Of a stretch of DNA of 8,852 nucleotides, positions 1-7,800 are shown piece after piece; the first letter of the stretch is position 1; each line of letters begins with the position of its first letter. A program made the translations under genes and the position numbers. The stretch is taken from the NCBI GenBank assembly GCA_003551785.1, contig PUNP01000527.1:1-8852 (forward strand), given 5' to 3'. This DNA is from Candidatus Brocadiaceae bacterium (lineage in GTDB: Bacteria; Planctomycetota; Brocadiia; SM23-32). The notes under the pieces are model-generated. The model ran no database searches and was not told where the DNA came from. It saw nothing but the letters and a program-made list of their open reading frames with translations.

Positions 1-11
1 CTGACAATTAC

Positions 12-50
12 ACGCCTCTTCAGTACGCCCTTTGCTGAAGAGGCGTTTTT
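12..50 (+). terminator. Rho-independent terminator of an upstream gene
   Basis: A perfect 12-bp stem pairs 12-23 (ACGCCTCTTCAG) with 35-46 (CTGAAGAGGCGT) around an 11-base loop. It is followed directly by a T run (46-50), then A and another T run. This is the classic intrinsic-terminator layout for forward transcription. It must end a gene lying left of the window, because the next forward gene starts only at 200. Confidence 0.9.
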
Positions 51-79
51 ATTTTTCATTACATATCTTCAGTCCACCA

Positions 80-109
80 TTGATATTATGGCTCTAACCC
101 GGATATTTT
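80..109 (+). promoter_or_regulatory. Candidate promoter for the CoiA-like gene
   Basis: TTGATA at 80-85 and TATTTT at 104-109 are separated by 18 bases, a tolerable sigma70-like pair between the upstream terminator and the start codon at 200. The -10 matches the consensus only moderately. This is a guess from pattern alone. Confidence 0.3.
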
Positions 110-123
110 ACGCGTTTTCAGTG

Positions 124-135
124 GTGCATATGCAC
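124..135. repeat. 12-bp perfect palindrome upstream of the CoiA-like gene
   Basis: GTGCATATGCAC is a perfect palindrome. Two shorter ones follow: CATCGATG at 167-174 and ATGTATACAT at 172-181, which overlap each other. All lie in the untranslated region between the candidate promoter and the start at 200, so they could be operator half-sites. Short AT-containing palindromes also arise by chance. Confidence 0.35.
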
Positions 136-199
136 AGAAAGCAAACGCAGGTTACCATAAAAAAGACATCGATGTATACATTTTGATGTTGATTGCTGA

Positions 200-1138
200 A
201 TGAAAAAAATATCACTAAAAATTCCCTATGCAGAAAAAGAGGGAGAAATAGTTCATGTTTCTCGTGTTGACAGAGGATTACAATGCAACTGCGTGTGCCC
301 CGTCTGTAAAGGTGCAGTCATCGCAAGAAAAGGCGAAATAATCCGGCATCATTTCGCTCACCATGGAGAAAGCTCCTGTTCACCCGAATCCGTCTTCCAC
401 CTCGTCGCTAAAAAACTGTTATATAATCGTATAGAAAAACAAATAAAACACGCTAAAGCCCTGCCGATTAAATGGGAATGCGTGTATTGCAGAGAAGAGC
501 ACTCAGGCAATCTGTTGAAAAAGGCATCTACGGTCACATTGGAAACAAAAATCGGTGACTGCCGTCCCGATTTGATAATATCCGACGCTGACGGCAAACC
601 TTTAGCGTTTATCGAAATCGTGGTGACACATGAACCGGAAGAAAATGTTGTGGAATACTGTAATAACAACAAAATCACTTTAGTATATTTCAAAATCCGC
701 AATGCCCGTGATTTATTGGCCTTGGACATCGAGACTCCGCTTCGCCCCCGGTTTGTCGACTTATGCCGCAACCCTCAATGCGACATTTGCGGAAGCGTTC
801 TGACCAAAGCCGAGCTGCACATAATAAACACTTCATGCCGCCGGTGCGGGTTTGATATGAAGACGGCAGTAGTATCATCATGCGGTAACATTGCAGGGCC
901 AGAAGTGCTTTCAACTGAACATATAAAAATGGCGGAAGATGAAGGCGTCTATATCAGCCATCAGTACAGCCATACTTCCCAAAGGAGTTATTACGCCAAC
1001 ACCTGCCCATCCTGCGGAACATTTATAGGCGCACCCTATCTGCGATATTTTTCAGCTCTGATCAGAGAAAAGCAGGGGCACGAGGTTGAAAATGTCTGTA
1101 TGAAATGTCTAACCAAAGATATCCCGAACATTTCATAA
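200..1138 (+). CDS. CoiA-like nuclease-domain protein with extra zinc ribbons
   Basis: A 312-residue protein. Residues 33-55 carry CPVC, thirteen residues, then HHFAHH, the N-terminal zinc-finger signature of the CoiA family. A second CxxC lies at 94-97. Residues 110-145 look like a PD-(D/E)xK nuclease core: R-P-D at 122-124 and the I-E-I-V-V-T-H strand with E139; the usual Lys position is not a Lys, which is common in this family. The C-terminal third adds two zinc-ribbon-like sets, C194/C197 with C213/C216 and C269/C272 with C300/C303. CoiA is a competence-related protein in Gram-positives, but relatives are widespread and mostly uncharacterised. A DNA-acting role here is inference. An in-frame TGA at 197-199 abuts the ATG at 200, so no longer start exists in this frame; no clear Shine-Dalgarno is visible. 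No competence genes are nearby. The stop overlaps the converging gene. Confidence 0.8.
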   Translation: MKKISLKIPYAEKEGEIVHVSRVDRGLQCNCVCPVCKGAVIARKGEIIRHHFAHHGESSCSPESVFHLVAKKLLYNRIEKQIKHAKALPIKWECVYCREEHSGNLLKKASTVTLETKIGDCRPDLIISDADGKPLAFIEIVVTHEPEENVVEYCNNNKITLVYFKIRNARDLLALDIETPLRPRFVDLCRNPQCDICGSVLTKAELHIINTSCRRCGFDMKTAVVSSCGNIAGPEVLSTEHIKMAEDEGVYISHQYSHTSQRSYYANTCPSCGTFIGAPYLRYFSALIREKQGHEVENVCMKCLTKDIPNIS

Positions 1139-1528
1139 TGTCCAGACTGGATTAGTCATCAGCAGCAGCCGTCCGTAAGTGTCGCGCAGCTCCGCCCGCA
1201 CAAAACGGCGTGCGTTTTCGAGTTGGAAACTGCTGCTGTGCTTGTCAGATGTCCGCTCTTTCCGCACATATTTCCCGTCAGCCACCCAAGCCAGTTGCGA
1301 ACCATGGGGTATCTCCTTGATTTCGAAATGCAGCTCACCTTTTTGCTGTGTGTCGCCCATAGTATTCCCTTCATCGGTTTCAAAGTGAAGCAGGCCTCCG
1401 ACCCTTACAGGGTCCGCGGTATAGACATCGCCTTTTTTCAAAGCGGAAACAAGATTTGCGGAGCTGCAATCCGGTGAGCGCATGTAAATAGCGAAATTAT
1501 TGCCATTTTCCCAGGGGCGGTTATTATG
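1133..1528 (-). pseudogene. C-terminal remnant of a PHP-type (CehA/McbA-like) metallohydrolase
   Basis: The frame from 1528 down to the TGA at 1133-1135 gives about 131 residues. It resembles the C-terminus of PHP-domain phosphoesterases of the CehA/McbA type: a segment like NLVSALKKGDVYTA (the family's 'aL..G..y.s' helix), a beta domain beginning after GGLLHFET, and the ending RFVRAELRDTYGRLLLMTNP, followed by VW. The only usable start is ATG at 1481-1483, but family-like residues (RPWENGNNFAIY) continue upstream of it to an in-frame TAA at 1529-1531. No Shine-Dalgarno precedes the ATG, and the metal-binding N-terminal PHP domain is absent. Only 46 bases separate the remnant from the next gene, so the missing part is not nearby. 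I read it as a 5'-truncated pseudogene. A short standalone protein of 116 residues is the alternative. Family assignment is from memory of the motif pattern. Confidence 0.6.
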
Positions 1529-1546
1529 TTAATTGGTATCATTAAC
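1528..1546. repeat. Short inverted repeat at the truncation point
   Basis: GTTAAT at 1528-1533 and ATTAAC at 1541-1546 form a 6-bp inverted repeat with a 7-base spacer. It lies exactly where the PHP remnant loses its reading frame and just downstream of the YyaL-type gene's stop. It is too weak for a convincing terminator, having no GC-rich stem and no T run. It may be incidental. Confidence 0.35.
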
Positions 1547-1577
1547 CGACCATTCTAAAATTTTTCAGCTATTCTGC

Positions 1578-3692
1578 TTAAAAGTTCAGTTCTTCAGGAT
1601 TCTCAACGGCAGCCCGGCAGGTGCGGTTTTCACAAATATACGCCTTTGCGGTGCCCCCGGGTGTCATTTCAGCAATAAAAGGCTGGTGTTCGGACAGAAT
1701 CTCCTGACCACGTTCGCCGTCGGCCAGCAGCACGATGATATTCGGCACGAAATTCCGCCGAACAGCTTTGAGTAAAGCACGGGTATCACCGGACTCAGGA
1801 TTACCGGAAATAATCACCTGTTTGGGCCCTGAATAATAAAACTGAACGGCCGACAGCATCCGTGGCATTACATGGGGGGTAGAATCAATGATCTTTCCGA
1901 AAGCTCCAAAAATCCTTTCGGCTTTTTTCCCAAACTCCTCATACCCAAGCATATATTTCAAACACAGAAGGTTATGTGCACTTACTGCATTCCCGGAAGG
2001 CTCGGCGCCGTCGAAATAGCTCTTCTCACGCACCAGAATGGAACTGTCCTCCCCTGATGTGTTGAAATATCCGCCTGCTTCCTTATCCTCAAAAAGCCGG
2101 TTCTGTGTCTTTTGAAGGTTTAGCGCCCACTTGAGATGTTTTATGTTAAAACCGGCCTCATACAAATCCAGCAATCCGCGGATGAGGAACGCATAATCAT
2201 CCAGATAGCCGTCAATCGGCGCCGCACCGTTGCGATAATGACGCAGCAGCACGCCGCGCTCCTCATCGTAAAGGTTTCCCCTGATAAAATCCGCCGCACC
2301 GTTCGCCGCTTCGAGATAGCTATGCTCATCAAATGCCTGATAAGCTTGAGCAAGTGCTGATAACATCAGCCCGTTCCATGAGGTCACGGCCTTGTCGTCC
2401 AGGTGCGGACGCAGGCGCCGTGCGCGGACCTTAAACAAACGCTTACGCATCTGATCCAGTCTTTTTTCAAGCTCCTGATGAGAAATGTTGAATTTGTCCG
2501 CCGCCTCCTCCTGTGTGCGGGCACGGGACAAAACATTTTTATCTTCAAACTCACCGTGCGGATCGTTGGTTATGTTTCCTTCCGGGGCGGTTCCGTAAAC
2601 GAACTGGAAGAGAGCGGCATCCTCAGGGGCCAGAACCGATTCAATTTCCGATTGCCCCCAAAGGTAGAAGGCCCCCTCCTGGTTTTTTTCCGGTTGTTCG
2701 GGCCGGGGGCTGTCGGCATCTTCGGCGGAATAAAACTGTCCTTCCTCGCCCCGCAGGTCACGGAGAACGTAATCAAGCACTCCGCGTGCGGTATCGGCCA
2801 GAGCACTGTCTCCGGTAATCCGCCAGGAATCGAGATAAAGGCAGGCAAGCTGAGCCTGATCGTACAGCATCTTTTCAAAATGCGGCACATGCCATTGTCG
2901 GTCGACAGAATACCGGTGGAAGCCGCCGCCGATATAATCGTATATTCCACCGTTTGCCATACGGCGCAGGGTCATAAGCACCATCTCCAATGCCTTTTTT
3001 TTTCCTGTCTGTGCGTGGTAGCGCAACAAAAAATCCATGATCGGCGGGGTGGGAAACTTAGGCGCCGCACCGAATCCACCGTGAAGCGAATCGAACGAAC
3101 GACCGAGCTGCTCAAAGGCTGCATCGAGAACGCCTTCATCCACCTCCGACGCTGTATCGATGCTCAGCAGAGCTGCGTTTTGGCGCAGTTGTTCGATAAC
3201 GGAATCGGCTGAATTGAGGAGCTTATTCCGCTCGTTCTGCCAGGCTTGAGCGATGCGGCCGAGCAGCCGTTTAAGTCCCACCTGCCCGCTGCGGTCATCG
3301 GGCGGGAAGTACGTACCGCCGAAAAACGGCTTTAGCTCGGGCGTGAGCCAGACGCTCATCGGCCACCCACCGCTGCCGGTGACGGCCTGGACATAGGACA
3401 TATAGACGCTGTCCACGTCCGGACGCTCCTCGCGATCGACCTTGATAGATACGAAATGGCGGTTGAGTATTTCAGCCACGGAGGGGTCTTCGAACGATTC
3501 CCTTTCCATCACATGGCACCAGTGGCAGGTGGAATAGCCGATGGAAAGGAATATGGGCTTATCCTCGTTTTGGGCCTTCTCAAAGGCCTCATCGCCCCAT
3601 GGGAACCAATCAACGGGGTTTTGAGCATGTTGCAGCAGATACGGACTCTTTGATCCGGCCAGATGGTTAGTATGTTGTGAAGACTGGGTCAT
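1578..3692 (-). CDS. YyaL/SPATA20-type thioredoxin-domain protein
   Basis: A 704-residue protein, close to the usual family length. The N-terminal thioredoxin-like (DUF255, DsbH-type) domain spans about residues 8-170: [14 protein letters not shown] near 16-29, the redox pair C56-H-W-C59-[12 protein letters not shown] near 84-94, GGWPM near 108-112 and TYFPP near 127-131. A long alpha/alpha-barrel domain related to glycan-processing folds follows, with [13 protein letters not shown] near 205-217 and [10 protein letters not shown] through [13 protein letters not shown] near 255-280. The end has the typical YICENRTC element. Bacillus YyaL and human SPATA20 are homologues whose biochemical role is not well established; a redox role is inferred from the CxxC. 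The ATG at 3690-3692 has a weak AGG nine bases upstream. It lies 54 bases downstream of the superoxide dismutase gene on the same strand with no terminator between, so cotranscription is likely. Confidence 0.93.
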   Translation of the reverse strand: MTQSSQHTNHLAGSKSPYLLQHAQNPVDWFPWGDEAFEKAQNEDKPIFLSIGYSTCHWCHVMERESFEDPSVAEILNRHFVSIKVDREERPDVDSVYMSYVQAVTGSGGWPMSVWLTPELKPFFGGTYFPPDDRSGQVGLKRLLGRIAQAWQNERNKLLNSADSVIEQLRQNAALLSIDTASEVDEGVLDAAFEQLGRSFDSLHGGFGAAPKFPTPPIMDFLLRYHAQTGKKKALEMVLMTLRRMANGGIYDYIGGGFHRYSVDRQWHVPHFEKMLYDQAQLACLYLDSWRITGDSALADTARGVLDYVLRDLRGEEGQFYSAEDADSPRPEQPEKNQEGAFYLWGQSEIESVLAPEDAALFQFVYGTAPEGNITNDPHGEFEDKNVLSRARTQEEAADKFNISHQELEKRLDQMRKRLFKVRARRLRPHLDDKAVTSWNGLMLSALAQAYQAFDEHSYLEAANGAADFIRGNLYDEERGVLLRHYRNGAAPIDGYLDDYAFLIRGLLDLYEAGFNIKHLKWALNLQKTQNRLFEDKEAGGYFNTSGEDSSILVREKSYFDGAEPSGNAVSAHNLLCLKYMLGYEEFGKKAERIFGAFGKIIDSTPHVMPRMLSAVQFYYSGPKQVIISGNPESGDTRALLKAVRRNFVPNIIVLLADGERGQEILSEHQPFIAEMTPGGTAKAYICENRTCRAAVENPEELNF

Positions 3693-3746
3693 TCGATGAA
3701 CCTAATCAGAGTTTGTAATTTATTGAGGAAATATCCACAAGGTGAA

Positions 3747-4487
3747 TTAACTTAATCGACCGACAGCTCTATCATACCGTTCAGCCGCCGCTTGCCAGTC
3801 GACAATTTCCATGAAACGATCGACATATTCTCCCCGGCGGTTTTTATACTGCAGATAGTAGGCATGTTCCCATACATCGCATGTCATTATCGGCCGGAAG
3901 TCCCATGTCGTCAGTTTTTGATGGTTCTCCACCTGCAGGACCATCAGCCGCCGCCCCAGTGGTTCAAAACCCAGCAGGCCCCATCCGTTGGCTTCGACAC
4001 CGACGGTAGCGGCAACAAAATGTTCCTTGAGTTTTTCCACGGAGCCGAAATCCCTTTCAATAGCATCACGGAAAGCCCCTGCGGGCAGCTGCGATCCGCC
4101 GGGGGTCATGCTGTTCCAGTAAAGCACATGCAGCACATGACCGGCACAGTTGAAAACCAAGTCGCGGGAAAGCGCCCTGATGTTGGAATAGTCACCTTGT
4201 TCCCGGGCACGCTCTATTCCCTGCAAAGTGCTGTTCAGGCCGCCCACATAACTGTTATGATGCCTGCCGTGGTGAATACGAACGATCTGTTCATCAATTT
4301 GCGGTTCCAGGGCGTCATAAGCATAACTAAGCGGCGGCAACTCATAATTTACCGGTCCCTGCGGTTCGGAATTATTTCCGCCATTTCCGGCAAGGGCAGT
4401 GCCTGTCCAGATATTTCCCAAGGAAGCGGCCAAAGTTCCAGTTCCTATTGCTTTCATTGCACTGCGTCTCGATAGATTCGTCAACAT
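3747..4487 (-). CDS. Tat-exported Fe/Mn superoxide dismutase
   Basis: A 246-residue precursor that disproportionates superoxide to oxygen and peroxide. Residues 6-12 (SRRSAMK) form a twin-arginine motif, followed by a hydrophobic stretch and an AxA site (ALA, cut after 33), so the enzyme should leave the cytoplasm folded with metal bound. The mature part starts near YELPPLSYAYDALEP. By alignment from memory with E. coli SodA, the metal ligands are H72, H120, D204 and H208 (in DVWEHAYYLQY); the gateway Tyr is Y80. Gly precedes the AGHVLH helix histidine as in Mn enzymes, but the position equivalent to SodA Gln146 is H189 (in VENHQ), a variant I associate with some archaeal and bacterial enzymes. 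Metal preference therefore cannot be read directly. A TGGAG Shine-Dalgarno precedes the ATG; a strong promoter with a Fur-like box lies upstream. It is first in a probable unit with the YyaL-type gene. Confidence 0.95.
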   Translation of the reverse strand: MLTNLSRRSAMKAIGTGTLAASLGNIWTGTALAGNGGNNSEPQGPVNYELPPLSYAYDALEPQIDEQIVRIHHGRHHNSYVGGLNSTLQGIERAREQGDYSNIRALSRDLVFNCAGHVLHVLYWNSMTPGGSQLPAGAFRDAIERDFGSVEKLKEHFVAATVGVEANGWGLLGFEPLGRRLMVLQVENHQKLTTWDFRPIMTCDVWEHAYYLQYKNRRGEYVDRFMEIVDWQAAAERYDRAVGRLS

Positions 4488-4493
4488 GATATC

Positions 4494-4500
4494 AACTCCA
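4494..4500 (-). promoter_or_regulatory. Ribosome binding site of the superoxide dismutase gene
   Basis: On the minus strand TGGAGTTGATATC precedes the ATG at 4485-4487, so GGAG sits eight to nine bases upstream. It fixes this ATG, and with it the full Tat signal, as the start. Confidence 0.75.
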
Positions 4501-4557
4501 TAAAAAAAGTTTACCTGTGCTGAATCCCAACGCTAATGGCGTCTGGAAAATTCATTT

Positions 4558-4576
4558 GATAATGATTATTATAATT
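4558..4576. promoter_or_regulatory. Fur-like box over the superoxide dismutase promoter
   Basis: The 19 bases starting GATAATGATTATTATAAT match the classical Fur consensus GATAATGATAATCATTATC at 15 of 19 positions by eye. The site covers the minus-strand -10 hexamer (4568-4573) and extends to the predicted transcription start near 4561, an ideal place for repression. The related PerR consensus fits less well, but family-level specificity (Fur, PerR, Zur) cannot be decided from one site. Superoxide dismutase genes are known Fur-family targets. Confidence 0.6.
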
Positions 4577-4596
4577 GAATTTTTGATTTTTATCAA
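4568..4596 (-). promoter_or_regulatory. Sigma70-type promoter of sod and probably the YyaL-type gene
   Basis: On the minus strand TTGATA (4591-4596) and a perfect TATAAT (4568-4573) are separated by exactly 17 bases. Transcription would start near 4561, giving a leader of about 74 bases. That leader contains a small possible hairpin (ACGC at 4530-4533 with GCGT at 4539-4542). Confidence 0.75.
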
Positions 4597-4611
4597 AACC
4601 CCATGGGCCCA

Positions 4612-4641
4612 TTTTCATTATCTCCGCTTTTCCTATATAAT
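4612..4641 (+). promoter_or_regulatory. Weak candidate promoter for the protease gene
   Basis: A perfect TATAAT lies at 4636-4641 in the AT-rich stretch TATATAATTAATATATT. The best upstream partner is TTTTCA at 4612-4617 with 18-base spacing, only four of six matches. If used, the leader would be about 155 bases and would contain the small broken ORF at 4694-4784. Confidence 0.35.
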
Positions 4642-4693
4642 TAATATATTGCCATCCGGATCAGGAATATATAAGGATAGAGAGATTTTTACA

Positions 4694-4784
4694 ATGGTCA
4701 GTGCTCATAAAAAAAAGCATCATCAGGAATTTGAGCGAAATCAGTCGTGATCTGCTGGAACTTTATCGTTCAGACCAAAACTAA
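4694..4784 (+). pseudogene. Possible small ORF split by a frameshift at an A8 tract
   Basis: From ATG at 4694, preceded by GAGAG at 4680-4684, the frame reads MVSAHKK and then meets eight A residues (4709-4716), after which it ends quickly at TGA 4748-4750. One frame over, the same DNA stays open to TAA 4782-4784 and reads SIIRNLSEISRDLLELYRSD, then QN, a plausible amphipathic helix. Seven instead of eight A residues would join both into a 29-residue protein ending 20 bases before the protease start. It could be a decayed or sequencing-error-split peptide, a slippage-controlled leader, or chance. The rest of the 316-base intergenic region (4488-4803) holds only the two promoters and the Fur-like site. 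Confidence 0.25.
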
Positions 4785-4791
4785 TTCTCAT

Positions 4792-4797
4792 AGGGAA
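4792..4797 (+). promoter_or_regulatory. Ribosome binding site of the protease gene
   Basis: AGGGAA lies six bases before the ATG at 4804-4806, which is directly followed by a signal-peptide coding sequence. It decides the start. Confidence 0.75.
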
Positions 4798-4803
4798 ATA
4801 TAC

Positions 4804-7800
4804 ATGCGTACCTTTTTGAAGATACTGCTCTTATTGTTGTTTATGACACTTCTTAGTTACTCCGCTTCGGCTGATGAGGACGATTTGCGAAGAGATTCGC
4901 TGCGAAATATGGCTCAGCGAAAACGACAGCAATTGGCACAGGAGCGAGAACAGGTGCGGCAATTTGCCCGTGAACGCGGGGTTTCCGTTCAACGTCGACT
5001 GCCGGACGGCACGGTCATCCGTATGCGCCGAATTGTGAACGGCTTTCCTGTTTTCGATTATACACTTAATTTTAGTGCCGCGATCACATCATCAGTCAAT
5101 GCTGTCTGGCCTGGAGGTGAAAGCGAACTCGAACTGACGGGAGACAGCGAGACGCTCGGGTTCTGGGATGCCGGGGCTGTTCGTGCTTCGCATGAGGAAT
5201 TCGACGGACGGGTCATCCGTAAAGATGATAATGCCGAATTCGATTTTCATGCAACCCATGTCGCCGGCACAATGGTTGCCGGCGGCGTGGAACCGGACGC
5301 CCGCGGTATGGCCTATGAGGCTTCCCTTGACGCTTATGATTGGGATGATGATATTGCAGAGATGACTGACGCTGCGGGAGACGGGATGCAGGTCTCCAAT
5401 CATTCCTATGGCCTGGTTGCAGGATGGTTCCATAATGAAGCTGAGGACAGGTGGGAATGGTATGGTGACCCCGAGGTGAGTGAAACGGAGGACTTCAGAT
5501 TTGGATACTACTCCGATCTGTCACAAAGCTGGGATGAACTCGCTTATAATGCCCCTCATTACCTTATCATAAAAGCAGCCGGAAATGACCGTTTGAACGG
5601 GCCGGATGAGCAGCCCGTTGCCCATTACGTTGTGGCTGAAGACGACACCGTTGATGATGTTGCAAGGAACCTCGACGGCGGGCCGGAGGGATATGCATCT
5701 CTTGCCGGCAGGGCCGTTGCAAAAAATGTTCTGACAGTGGGGGCCGTGCATGGGATTGACGGCGGCTATGAAGACCCCGAAGATGTAGAGATGAGCAGCT
5801 TCAGCTCCTGGGGGCCGACCAACGATGGACGCATCAAACCGGATATCGTCGCCCAGGGCAAAAATGTCTATTCAACTCTTGAGGAAACCGATAATGTCTA
5901 CGGGATTTTGCAGGGCACGTCGATGGCGACCCCCGTCGTTTCCAGTTCCGCCGGTCTGCTGCACCAGCATTACAGGAACCTTTACGGGGAAGACGAAAAA
6001 CCGCTCGCCTCGACCGTTAGAGCGCTGCTGGTTCATACCGCCGACCATGCCGGGGAAGAAGGGCCCGACTATGAATTCGGCTGGGGCTTGCTGAACACTC
6101 TGCGGGCTGCCGAAGTAATGAGCGAAGCGGCGGCAGAAAACACCGCCAGTATTCGTGAACCCCTCCTCAACGATGGAGAAATTTATAATACTCATATATC
6201 CAGCGATGGCGACAGCACTATTCGGGTCACTATCGCATGGACTGACCCGCCCGGAGAGCCCGTCCAGCCGGATGCGGATAACGTAAGTCCCGACGATCTG
6301 ATGCTTGTCCATGACCTTGACCTGCGTATCACCGGGTCAGATGATGTCGAATACAAACCCTATATACTGGACCCGGACAATCCTTCGGAACCGGCTGTAA
6401 CAGGAGATAACGTTCGGGATAATGTCGAACAGGTATACATAGCAGAACCGGAAGCCGGAGAATATATCATTTCCGTCGCGCATAAGGGCAGCCTGCAGAA
6501 TGGCAGCCAGGAGTTTTCCCTGATTATCTCCGGTGCTGAATCCTTTAAGGAAACGCCTGAGGTAGAGGAATGGCCTACTCCCTCAGAAATCACCTTTGGC
6601 GACACACTGGCTGATTCTCACCTGGCAGGTGGTGAAGCAGAAGTAGATGGTGATTTTGCATGGACTGATGAATCGATTGCACCAGAGACCGGTGAACATG
6701 CCTTTGAAGTAACTTTTACTCCGAACGATACGGATAAATATCACACGGTTACTCAGGATGTAGAAGTAACTGTGCAGAAAGCCGAGCCCGACGTGACGCA
6801 ATGGCCTACAGCCATGGAGATTACTTATGGCGATACGCTGGCCGATTCTGAACTGTTAGATGGTGATGCCAATGTAGATGGTGTTTTTGACTGGGCCGAA
6901 GATACAATCGCACCGGATGCCGGTGAAGATCAGCTTTTTGAGGTGACTTTCATTCCAGATGATGAGAATAATTACATGATGGTTTCTGAGGATGTGAAAT
7001 TGACGGTGCTCAGAGCCGAGCCCAACGTGACCCAATGGCCGACAGCTTCCGACATTACCTATGGCGATATGCTGGCCGATTCTGAACTTGATGGCGGTGA
7101 GGCCGACGTGGAAGGGGATTTCGAATGGACGGATGATTCAACCGCACCGAATGCGGGCGATGGACAGGTACATGATGTAACATTTGCTCCGCAGGATAGT
7201 GATAACTACCAAAACGTGGCATCAGGTATAAATCTGGATGTAAACAGGAAAGCTCTTACGATCACCGCCAATGATAAAATGAAGATTTATGACAAAGATG
7301 ACCCTGCGGAAGACCCTGAATTCACCGTTTCCTACGATGGGTTTGTGCTTGATGACGGGCCTGACGACCTCGATGGTGAACTTGTTCTTACACGGGAAGA
7401 AGCTGAGGGTATCGGGGACTATCCTATTAAATTCTCCGGACAAACTGACCTCAGTTCGCTTAATTATGACATGACTTTCTTCCAGGGGGTTTTATCGATC
7501 GTGGGTTACATACAAAACGAAATAGATAAGGCTCTTGACGACCCGCAGATCGATATTGTTGAGATAGAACCGGGGGCTTATCATGGTTCCATCACCATAG
7601 CCGGGCCGGAAGCGGATGGGCTGACGCTGCGCTCGACCGCGGGCATGAATGAGACCTTCATCGACGCCGAATGTGAAGCTGTTGCTCTGACAATATATGC
7701 AGATAACGTTACGGTTGAGGGCTTTACTATCGGTGAATTCAACACGGCAGGCATCCATATAAAAGGGTACGGAACGGCCGTCAGTAATAATGTCGTGGAC

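Noticed and set aside
1179..1477. Forward open frames of 69 and 84 residues opposite the PHP remnant
   Set aside because: The reverse frame has the recognisable PHP C-terminal pattern. The forward frames look like noise.
2403..3212. A 269-residue forward open frame inside the YyaL-type gene
   Set aside because: It is antisense to a highly conserved gene. Its product has no recognisable motif and is explained by codon-phase shadowing.
3792..4475. A 227-residue forward open frame opposite the superoxide dismutase
   Set aside because: It lies entirely antisense to a confidently identified gene and has no family-like motif or plausible ribosome binding site.
4517..4750. A 77-residue forward open frame across the divergent intergenic region
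   Set aside because: It runs through the sod promoter and Fur-like site and lacks a ribosome binding site at its first ATG. Only its last part overlaps the small ORF considered separately.
6556..7254. CRISPR-like array
   Set aside because: The repeats are about 234 bases long, contiguous and in coding frame, with no spacer structure. They are protein-domain duplications.
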